64,000 bases of DNA from Liolophura sinensis (lineage: Eukaryota > Mollusca > Polyplacophora > Chitonida > Chitonidae): NCBI RefSeq assembly GCF_032854445.1, contig NC_088302.1, positions 23,139,788-23,203,787 of the forward strand, in the 5' to 3' direction. Shown one piece after another: positions 35,347-44,770 of the stretch. The first letter of the stretch is position 1. Each line of letters starts with the position of its first letter. The notes beneath the pieces were generated by a model. It did no database searches and had not been told where the DNA came from. It saw only the letters and a list, made by a program, of their open reading frames with translations. The position numbers and the translations under genes are program-made.

Positions 35347-36500
35347 TGACAAACAAATAATATAAAAGGAATATGGAAAATAAATGATTATGACTCAATG
35401 CCATTACAGCAATATTTCAGCCATATTGTGGCGAATAAGGACCTCATTACTTCAGTGTACTAACATAGGAGCTTGGATAAGGGTTGGTGCATGAATGTTT
35501 TAAGAGAGTCAGTTTTTTTATGGTTGGTTGTACTGTGGGTGAGACCTTAATACATATAATGCCCTTAGGATATGGTATATGACGAACTGTAAGTGAAATG
35601 GTTTTAAAGGTGAAAAGATTTTTGTCATTGTAGGTACTGGTTTGAAACGCCTGTTGTTCGATCATGTGGCTTATAAAACAGGATCAGAAAATATGAGTGA
35701 TGGTATGACTGGAGGGGCTTAGGACTATCCATTTATCATTCATTCGTGGTCCCATCTGTGTGGCAGCGCTGTGATTGAATTTGAGCTGGCAAGGGATCAA
35801 CGGCTTTCCACATAAGATGGCTTCATTGCTTAGGACAATCCATCTAATGTTAGGATAGATGGGAGCCAGATGAAATGTAGACAAATGTGGGTTGGATCTG
35901 AAATTTATTGACATATTGAATAATAAAAAAAAAAACGCTGATAAATATGTGAATTGGCGAGTCAAGGGACTTGTGGCAAGCATATTGTAATGCAACAATT
36001 TTGAGATTTAATATGCAATTTCCAAAGTTAAACATACATGTATATTTGTGTGTACCTTTCAAACACTGTGCTACTATTTCAGTGAAAGGATCATGTTTTT
36101 CCATGGTATAAAACACATTGTCAATTTTTTGGAGTTTTCTTTTTTCAGCTTTTTCAGCGATCTCTTGTTTTTGCTCATCTTGCCCTGAAATACTGGCTCT
36201 TTCTGTAAAAGTGAATTGTGGTTGTTACAGCCAGTCAATCAATCAGCACTTAACTGACCAGTGGTATATGTGAGCAGCACTCTCGTTAGGCTGTGGGTTT
36301 ATGTCAAGTGGCACATTTGTCAGGTACCTCAGCATGGCAGTGCCAGACGACATGTAGTTCATGGTTTACTTCTACCACTCTTTTTTTCCCTGATACCAGT
36401 CCACTGTCGTTCAGTTCTAGATGACATGTTCCTGAGTACAACATTTAACACCAAGACTGTATTTCACCTGATGTTTGGTACGTGAAAATACTTTTTCACA
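35347..36500. other. Unique stretch, no gene seen
   Basis: This is ordinary A+T-rich sequence. A 104-codon minus-strand ORF at 35684-35998 has no recognisable product. Confidence 0.2.
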
Positions 36501-36510
36501 ATTAAATGTC

Positions 36511-36620
36511 ACATTTAATCAAACTTCACAAAAAACTCCTAAGTAGCCCTGTAAAATGGATGCATTCATCAGAATCAAGCAAAAGGTGTAGATTCAGTTG
36601 AATAATACTGAACTTTAGGG
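36511..36620 (+). repeat. Unnamed dispersed repeat, copy A
   Basis: The block ACATTTAATCAAACTTCAC with AACTCCTAAGTAGCCC matches 53948-53986 almost base for base. The following block (GCCCTGTAAAATGGA, CATCAGAATCAAGCAAA, CTGAACTTTA) matches 55261-55345. Together they define a third kind of dispersed repeat of unknown type, here cut by a SINE at 36633. Confidence 0.6.
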
Positions 36621-36632
36621 AAAGTACAGCAG

Positions 36633-36807
36633 ATTTATTTATTTATTTGATTGGTGTTTTACGCTATACTCAAGAATATTTCACTTATACGATGGCGGCC
36701 AGCATTATAGTGGGAGTAAACCGGGCAGAGTCCGGTGTTACCCACGACCATTCGCAGGCTGCTGCCAGACCTTCCCACGTACGGACGGAGAGGAAGCCAA
36801 CATGATT
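36633..36807 (-). mobile_element. SINE family 1, headless copy with target-site duplication
   Basis: On the minus strand the copy begins at CATGTTGGCTTCCTCTCCG, lacks the tRNA-like head, and runs to the full 3' end (GTGAAATATTCTTGAGTATA, GCGTAAAACACC, (AAAT)n). AGTACAGCAG at 36623-36632 and AGTACAGTAG at 36808-36817 form a 10-bp duplication with one mismatch. Its 5' boundary is the same as in the copy at 637. Confidence 0.85.
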
Positions 36808-36817
36808 AGTACAGTAG

Positions 36818-38394
36818 ATAAATTGATTACCCTGCTTAGATTACTACAACACAGTGTATGTGTGTTACTGTCAGTGCAGTGGTACCTCCCTCCTGGACAC
36901 AAATGTATTGGCTGTAAACATGAAACCCAAGACCGGATCGAGAGTATCAGTAGTATAGGTGTTTCAGTAATTGGTACTTTAGGTAAAGGCCAAGTGGGTT
37001 GTGGGGTGGGGGAAGGGGGGATGGTGTAAGTGGATAAGGACATGATTGGTGAAGGACATGGTCTGGGTCACTAGACCAGGTCTTCCTCCCCGTTGATGGA
37101 CTCTTCAAGCCGAAGGGCTAAGCTGTCTTGTCCCCCTCAGTTGCTGTGATGGTAAACTCCTAGTCAGAACTGTGTTTCTTATAATACCTCCTCAATCTGT
37201 AATTGCCATGGGCTAAGTCAGTATGGTGAAGGGAGTGGGGAGTGGATGAGTTCCGTTTAGGTAGATATGAAGCTTCCCTTAATCCCATCAGTAAATCGCA
37301 TGATGCAGTGACTGTAAGTGGAGGAATTCTCGTCTAAGCTGGTTGTCTGGACAACTAGTCGTACATACACAGACAAGGTGTGTATACATTTATAATCAAC
37401 ACTCTCCAATAAAAGAGTTATGAGAGTAGCGCATGCTATATATGCAACAGCCTAGAATGTTTCCTGACTAGCTACCATCGAGCCATTGTAAATGTCACTT
37501 TGATCTAGTGATAGAATTGCAGGCTATGTTCCCAATGGTCATCAGTTCAAACCCCAGCTGGTTTTCCCTAGCTACATATACCTGTCACATTTATGTTAGA
37601 TGACTGTACCTGGATACCCTGTTACATGTGCAAATTCGTTTGTACGTGTAGGCCTATTTTATTCCTTGAAAATAGTATTAATTATCACTAAATTTGATTT
37701 ATGTATAGCGCGGCCTATGTTCTTTAGTTAGAAAACATATTGGCATAAAAAAAGTGGACTTCACTGGCTTATAAGCCCTTCATTTTGTTGACGTGGAGAG
37801 AATGTCTCAAAGGAATGAATCCTTACAAGTTTATAAAGATGTCTGTTTTCTTTGATGGTTTATATCATATGTGATGAACCCTTTTAGTTGAGGAATCTTT
37901 ACTTCATACTGTACCTCATTAAGCATCATATGGCAATGTTCTCGGTATATTATCAACATTTTGAAAGCATTACCAACTGTATAAGTGCAACAGTAGTGAA
38001 TTTGTCATTGGTACAAAGAAACCACACAAAAGACTGATTCTAGATAAATGCCTTTCTCAGAAATGCTTCTGGTGTCCAGTATTTTCCCCTAGTTTACTAT
38101 TAGCTTGATCCTAGGTAAAATGTCGTAATATATTGATAGAATACCTGATCAATAGAATGTGATCATGTACCTAAGTTTTTTCACACTACAATGTTTCTAG
38201 TCTCCAGATTTTGATAACTCCCCATATAACACATGTAGCACTGGCGTACCTGTTGTTAACATGTTATACCTGTAGTTTTTGGACTTTACAATGCTGTTGC
38301 TATTGCCAGTGGCAACATCATTAATGCATACTAAATGCAGATTATGCCCAGGTTGGAATGCTTACTTACACATGTTGCTGTGGTGAATATAGTC
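36818..38394. other. Unique stretch; possible tRNA-like remnant near 37500-37600
   Basis: CTTTGATCTAGTGATAGAATTG followed by CAGTTCAAACCCCAGCTGG at about 37546-37562 resembles an A/B-box pair of a SINE head, with no recognisable body. A G-rich tract lies at 36998-37022. No gene was seen. Confidence 0.25.
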
Positions 38395-38790
38395 TTGAAT
38401 TATAGACTACTGCCATAATTATAGCTGAATTGGATGAATATAGTCATAAATTAGCAACAGATAATTGCCACTCCTTGCTATGGTCACTACATCACCATTA
38501 CATAATTATAAGTCTCAGCAGATAATTGCCACTCCTTGCTATGGTCACTACATCACCATTATATAATTATAAGTCACATCAGCTAATTGCCACTCCTTGC
38601 TATGGTCACTACATTGCCATTACATAATTATAAGTCTGAGCAGATAATTGCCACACTTAACCCTATATACATTATCATTAATTAACAGCATATAATAGCT
38701 ACACTTTGGTATGGTGGCCATGTGGACAGTATTGAATTTAGGCAGATTATTGGCATACCTTAAAATGGTCATGAATTGACAGGAAATACT
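38395..38790. repeat. 61-bp tandem repeat
   Basis: TAATTGCCACTCCTTGCTAT starts at 38462, 38523 and 38584 with a strict period of 61 bp. The fourth unit, beginning at 38645, soon decays. Weaker echoes (CATAATTATAGCTGAATTGG upstream, CATATAATAGCTACAC and CAGATTATTGGCA downstream) suggest an older, longer array from about 38395 to 38770. Confidence 0.9.
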
Positions 38791-39059
38791 GAATAGTACT
38801 TGCCACACTTTTCATTCATTTGCATATGTTAATTACAATCCGAACATTCAAATTTGTGAAAAAGATAAATGTGCATTGTGCTATTTTTGTTTTATATACT
38901 GTGCCACTTTTAATTGTGCTACAGAAGTGAGTTCATCAAAGTTCAAAACAGACATCAGAAATTGGTGGATTAGTGCATTGGCACCAATAAAAATGACAGT
39001 ACAAGTGCGTGTCTGGATGACTCTGTCGGTCAATTCATCTCTTTGTAGTTCATCACATC
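38791..39059. other. Unique A+T-rich stretch
   Basis: No feature was seen beyond a short TAATTA/GTTAATTAC context. Confidence 0.2.
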
Positions 39060-41200
39060 CATGGCAATGTCAGTGATCAGGTAAAGCAATGTTATTGTCG
39101 GTCATATAAACGATGAACGACTTTCCCCCCAAATAGTTGACAGGGATGATTAACTTTTGATGTGGAACAGGCCAGGATATTGCTTTGACAGAAGGAGGAC
39201 AATGGAAGATATGAGGCTTCATTCATTAGCGTAAGCTGATTGGAGACGGAGAACAGACATAGATCAGCAGAGAAATAAACTAGGAACAGGTGGCGGCATA
39301 TCAAAGGGAAGCCGCCCAATCTCCGCGCATTCATCGTCTAACATGAGAGATGGTCCAATTAAACTGCTGCCTGCCTCTTCTATTGTCTTTCAGCCAATAT
39401 AAAACACTATAGGAAGGCAATGGAATGCGTTAATTAATTCCCCTATTGCAGCTCTTTTTTTGTTCTCGAATGAGCTTAAGTTCGTCCTTTGCAGCTGAGC
39501 TGAAATGCTTAAGTTTGGACCAAAAGACGCTTCGTATTACTTTTTGTTTTGTCCGGACAAAGATATATGAAGGTGCGTGCAAGCGTGAGAAAAAGATGGG
39601 ATTTCGTTGCAATACAAGAACAAACTTGATCTTGTTGGCCACCAACCCATGCCTGCACCAGACAAGGTAGAGTTGTTTACGTGCATCTATATGAGATGTA
39701 GTGAGAATATGATCTAAAAATGAACAGGTGCTGAATTATTAACAATTTCACTAACAAGCGAGTGAGAAATGGCTAAGACTTACCTTGGAGTGTATGCCGC
39801 ACTTCATTGATGAGTAGAAGAAGCCGACCCGTAGTCGGGAATCTTCAGCAATTAGAGCAGAAGGAAGAGTAATGGGACTGCATGAGTTGTCCCGACCAGC
39901 CCGCTATGCATACATGCTACAGCCAGGATGCTCAATCTTTGGCTGAAGCAGATGCTACCTCCAACAGCACTTGACTCGAAGGGGGAGAGAAGTCCTAAAA
40001 CAAACTCTGCCCAGCCTTCCTTTATCATCAATGATGCATTAATTCATTTCGGAGCACAGAAAGTGGAAAGATGACGGAAGCACAAGTGGCTGGATGTGCT
40101 CTGGCCAACACTGATAGTTAATTACTCTCCCAAGGAGTTCAGTGTCCATCCCGACAAAAAAACAATAATAAAAAAAGACACGCTTTTCACGATCCTCACC
40201 AAAATTTCTAATATTAACGGAATAGTGTCAGTAGTGAGGCTTTGCCAAAGTAATTATCTGTATTAAAAGAGAGGGGAAAGAAAACTGTCTTCCGAAGAAT
40301 TATGTGACTAGAATTTAACACGTGATAAAATTTCTGTCACTTAATAGAGTTAATTAGTTCAATTTACACAAAATCAATTGACACTAAGGGTTACGATGCA
40401 GGTTGTCCCCATCATTAAACAATCTTGGTGGAATCTCGGTAAGCGAACCTGGAACACAATCAGAAAAGCTGTGTGTTTAGCGTATCAGCATGCCAAAGCA
40501 CAGCACGGATCAACCGAGACTGGATGCGATTTTGGGGCAGACCAAAATATGTTGGCCTGAGACGATAGACCAACACTTTTTGTCTTCCTTTCATGAGAGT
40601 TGCGTACTTTTAGTAATGGGCAGTGGGATCTCGGGGAAAGAGTGCGATGACAGAGAGTGCAGTGAAGCATTGCTTGTGAGCGTGAAGAGGCAGATGGCGG
40701 GAGCCTTTGCGCCAGCCCCATGTAAATCTAAACTGTGGGTAGCGGCAGTCAGCCACTCTTGTTAATTACATCTTTAATGTTGATCTGTTAATGGTCAATT
40801 GGTCCAATACATGCGATTGGTCAGTTCAAGGTGCACTTGGGTAATGTTCACTCCTGTAAGTGGTGAAATCAGCACTTCCATTTGCTAGATCAATACCTTG
40901 CAAGCGTCAGACTTAAGCCGACTTTCTATATTAAAACCTATTTCTCCAGTGTACCACTGATTCTGCTCAAGTAATTCTTTACCTGCTCTCGATATGCTGG
41001 TATTTGCCTAAAAGCTGATCAGTATGCAGTGAGGTCAAGCTATCGTGACAGATACTTCCCGAGCTGATACCGGATAAATCGCGATTTGGCAGCGAAGGGG
41101 CGGCAAATGATGAGTCCACTGCGGATGTAGTGGGAATGGTAGATGTGAGTCTAGCATGGCCTGCAGCGATACTTCCTATTCACTTGGCTTGTAGATAACT
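39060..41200. other. Cluster of candidate regulatory islands
   Basis: High-complexity, CpG-containing blocks lie at about 39090-39350, 39780-40130, 40370-40780 and 41030-41170, separated by A+T-rich spacers. Examples are GGAAGCCGCCCAATCTCCGC, AGTTAATTACTCTCCC, CTCTTGTTAATTACATC and GAGCTGATACCGGATAAATC. Overlapping ORFs of 60-91 codons occur on both strands and none is recognisable. This pattern suits a regulatory region around a developmental gene, but only comparison with a relative could show it. Confidence 0.28.
39782..39904 (-). other. Possible exon end with strong splice-donor match
   Basis: On the minus strand TCCAAG/GTAAGTC at 39778-39787 is an excellent donor. The frame that ends in phase at AAG stays open for 40 codons back to a TAG near 39905, giving RAGRDNSCSPITLPSALIAE and then RLRVGFFYSSMKCGIHSK. 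There is no convincing acceptor, since the upstream bases lack a pyrimidine tract. The product is not recognised, and a 40-codon open frame is common by chance. Confidence 0.15.
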
Positions 41201-41690
41201 CCATTATCAAGCAACTGAACAGTAATGAGTAAACGTATTACTGGTAAACCAGTGTTTTTTTTAAGCCCTAGGTAGTTTGCTTAGTGCTTGTTGATTAAGT
41301 TATTTGATTTGGCAAATGTACAATTATATGGGAAGTGTGCCATTAAAGTTCTCACTTGTTATTGTCTTTCTTTACTTCATTTGAATTAATTCACTTCATC
41401 AGACAACTGTGCCCCTGTGAGAGTGCTGAAGAAAGCTAGACCTTGGATATGTTGGTCTTAAATTAGTTTTACTTGTAGAGGAACATGTTTATGACCTGAA
41501 GAAACTAAGCTTCTGTCAGACTTTTCTGTCCTGATTGAAAGTGTAATTGGCTTAAGTTTGCTATATATAATGCAAAAATCCAGGAATTGAAGCATTAGAT
41601 CATCTGAAAGTAGCTTTAATAGGGGAGCCAGAAACTTACCCTATAAGCTTAAAGGAAGCCTTTTTCTCTCTGTTTGATGTAGTTTCCTTT

Positions 41691-41762
41691 TATTTATTAG
41701 TTTATTTATTTGAGGGAGCATACTCAAGAATATTTCACTTCTGTATTGTAGTGGCTAGGAGA
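41691..41762 (-). mobile_element. SINE family 1, 3'-end fragment, minus strand
   Basis: TTTATTTATTAGTTTATTTA, CATACTCAAGAATATTTCAC and TATTGTAGTGGCTAGGA form the reversed 3' end. The body is missing. Confidence 0.7.
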
Positions 41763-42300
41763 AGAAAGACTAATGCTTTGGTCAGTTGCCCCAGTAACCA
41801 GCAGATTTATAGGTATGAAAACAACAAAATGTCAATCATAACGGGCATTCCGGGTAAACGATTGCTAGACCAAATTCCTGAAGAACATCCTTAAACAAAT
41901 CAACACTAACCACTAAAGAACTAAGAAAGTATGAAGTAAGAAATTAGGTCCAAGTAAACAAATTTTTTTCTTGACCAAGCCAACTGGCAAAAAAGCACTT
42001 TTAAGCCATCCCTATTATTTTATTCTGATGCAGACCACTGAGAATGAAGTTTAATAACACCATTTTTGCCCAAATTTGTGCACATTTTATGATAACAGAG
42101 CTATACATCCATTAATTACAAGACAGGCCTTAAATCAGCTAAATATTGCTAGTGAAGATCGACAAAATTCTGCTTTTCTCAGAGAAAGGAAGTAAAGGAA
42201 AAAGTCAAAATCAAGTCCAAGAGCATTATTTCTTACAGCCTTTCCTGCACACAAATAATTGGCATACTTATGTTTGAAATGAGATTTATCCTGTTGGAAA
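41763..42300. other. Unique stretch, no gene seen
   Basis: This is ordinary A+T-rich sequence with no motif cluster, repeat or notable ORF. Confidence 0.2.
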
Positions 42301-42309
42301 GATATATTT

Positions 42310-42600
42310 TGATATTTATCTATTTATTTTTATTATTTTATTTATTTATTTGTTTATTTTTTCTTTCATTTTTTTTTTTTTGGAGCGCAGTTTGCCACTT
42401 TTTTTGTCAAAGGTCAGCGGATTTTTACAATGTAGCAAACACAGTATCGCAGAAACTTTAAAGGAGAAAAATACATGACACTGTAGGCTGAAAAGAGCAC
42501 ATTTTTTTCTATCTGGTGGTGCCTGCTGCATAATTTTGCCATTTTTCTTTGCCATGCATGTAAAGCCTGAAAATGGCAAAGCTTGCATAGCCCATCGCGT
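42310..42600 (-). mobile_element. Possible A-tailed retroposed segment
   Basis: On the minus strand about 210 bp of complex sequence ends in CTGCGCTCC followed by A12, then an A-rich (AAATA)n tract at about 42312-42383. That layout is typical of a retroposed transcript. An 80-codon minus-strand ORF (42346-42588) has a basic, cysteine-containing product with MAKKNGKIMQQAPPDRKK. I do not recognise it, and its last codons are the A-rich tail itself. No target-site duplication was identified. Confidence 0.35.
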
Positions 42601-42868
42601 CCTCCATCTTTAACACCCTGTAATTTATGCTGGCGGTGCGTTGCCTCTCAGCCAATGAGAGTCGTTAAAACCGCCGGCTTGTTCGTGTAAACTCGGAACC
42701 TACGTCCAACATTCCGGTTTCACAATTGTCAAGCGGAAAACAAACTGTACTGTTCGCTACCTTCTGGGAAGAAGAGTTCTACCAGAAATGTACGAAGGGC
42801 ACTTTGGCGATTTCTAACAGCAATTGTCCTCCCAACTCAGAAGACTTCAGGACTAGTTCTCGGGCAAA
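42600..42868 (+). promoter_or_regulatory. Promoter-like stretch with CCAAT box
   Basis: Within 270 bp the sequence has CTCCATCTTTAAC (YY1-like core), CTCAGCCAATGAGAG (a textbook CCAAT/NF-Y box at about 42647-42661), AAAACCGCCGGC, TACGTCCAACATTCCGGTTTC (ETS-like core) and AAGCGGAAAAC. It is richer in G+C and CpG than its flanks, which fits a TATA-less promoter. The motifs are compatible with either direction. I set it on the plus strand because a plausible start codon follows. Promoter function is inferred. Confidence 0.4.
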
Positions 42869-42925
42869 ATGGAGTCACCCACAGCAGATTTTGGCGCTGA
42901 CTTTATTTATATGTATCAACTTGAG
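42869..42925 (+). CDS. Possible first coding exon, unrecognised protein
   Basis: ATG at 42869 lies in a good start context (GCAAAATGGAG: A at -3, G at +4), about 200 bp downstream of the CCAAT box. The frame gives MESPTADFGADFIYMYQLE, and GAG/GTACAC at 42923-42931 is a usable though weak splice donor in phase 0. Unspliced, the frame closes after about 51 codons near 43021. I recognise no protein family and can see no second exon in the rest of the window, so any gene would need an intron of more than 20 kb, which is possible in such a genome. It could equally be noncoding transcript or chance. Confidence 0.25.
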
Positions 42926-42931
42926 GTACAC

Positions 42932-44770
42932 ATTAGAATATTTTTAGGGCATGCACCTGCGAGGAAATGCATACTCTTTTCAATTGTATTTGATTGGTAT
43001 TTAAATTTTCTTCTCCTTTAATTGGGTGATGAGAAACTATGAGTAACTCAGTGTGACTGTGACACAGCCTTGATCATCCAGGCCTTGACAGAGTTGTAAG
43101 GTTGTCATAAGTGGCAGACCTTATTGGTATGGGTGCGGGTAAGCACGCATGGTTGGATCGAAGGACCAAAACGGTGAAATGTATTGGCTTTGTGTTCTAA
43201 TTTCCCCTCTTAGTATTCCCTCTCTGCCGCGTGTTAGTGTGGAACAGTTCAGACTATCTGCCAGAGCTAAGCAGTTTGATTAAATGGTAACAAGAAGAGA
43301 ATGTGCTGCCAGACAGAACCTCTTGGAGAAGATGTGACCTGTCAGCCATTATGGCGATACTTCCATTTTGTTTGGCCGAAGCGTAATTGTGGCTCTCTTG
43401 TCCAGTCACATGAGCACATCCGCAATTAACTCCTTCATTTATGCAATTAATTTGGGGTCATAAGAGGTACATGAGATGGCCCTAATACCATTAAAGGCAA
43501 GCTTATGGCTGAGGAGAAATGGACAGCCTGGGCCAACTTTGACACCATAATAATCTTAACAGTGCTCCCCATCTCTTTCTTTTCAAATCTCCTCTATCTT
43601 GATAGCGCTGAAGGCTCACTACAGACGGCCGCGGCATGTACCAGAGCGCTCGACAATGGAGCATGCTGAGGTATTATACGAAGTCTGCGACAGGGCATAG
43701 CAACTGCGGAATTACATCAGAAAATTACCAATTTCAGCAGTGATGAGTCCGCTGTGCAGAGATGTGTTTTAATCAATTTCGCAAAATTAAGAACACTGGT
43801 GTGCCGCTGTAACTGACGCGTCTTTTTGGAGCAACATTTGCGGAAGGCAATTCCATTTCCGTGCACTTGTCTTAGGCTGAACTGATGTAATCTGTGACCT
43901 GTGTGACACCCAGTATTGACACATAACCCCAAGACATCAAAGAATGCTGCCTAACAGCCAGACAACAAATCACTCCTAACTTTGCTAAAAATTTCATGGC
44001 CAAACAGAAAATGAGCAAATCTCAGGTTAATCTATGGTTTTGCATGAGGCATTAAGGGCTGCATGCACATTTGAGACTCTGGAATTGCTGGAAGGTGGCT
44101 AGCGAAGACTGTACACTGTTGTTAAAGTGTCCTGAAAGTTCTCGGAAGATGCCGTTCTTCGTGAGCCTAGAAAACATTTGACAAGTTCTGACCCTGTTCA
44201 GGACACAAGTGCTCATTATTCTCTGGTTACACACGATGTGAAATATGTTTACCTGGAACCAATGGATAAAAACATTTCCCAATCTGCATTTGTTTACCAG
44301 CGGGTAAGCTGCTTGACGGATGATGGCCTGGCCAGAATTTTGTTGAGGATTTGACCGTGTTGTGGGGTTCTAGCGGGTTTCGATTGATACTTGATCCTGA
44401 CCCAATAACTGTTTCGTTTGCTGATGACCCTATGCGAAAATATGGTTGGGCCCCTTGGATCAATAAGGCAGAAGAAGTGTTTGGCCCATAGGGAGTTATC
44501 AGGCAGTACGCACCCAACATTGTCCCTCGTCGCTTCTCGGGATTTCACTTTTCCTACCGGCCTCTGCATGTTTAATCAGTTAATTATGGAGCCATGGAAC
44601 AGCTGGAACCAGACCCATTATGCGACCGCGACGTGGTTTTCCCTGGAAAAATTTCTCGTTGATATTTCAATAATGACAGACACACTTCCTGTGTTGCCTT
44701 TGATGATCATGTTAAATACAAATGGCTGTCTCTTTGGGACTCATGATTAGACCTAACTGCTCTCATTTTT
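42932..44770. other. Cluster of candidate regulatory islands
   Basis: Complex blocks lie at about 43130-43300, 43330-43520, 43600-43930 and 44080-44720. They include CCGCAATTAACTCCTTCATT with ATGCAATTAATTTGGGGTC near 43420-43460, AAATATGTTTACCTGG and GCATTTGTTTACCAG near 44236-44300 (forkhead-like cores), and GTGACCTGTGTGACACC near 43895. ORFs of 71-110 codons run on both strands here and none is recognisable. Confidence 0.28.
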
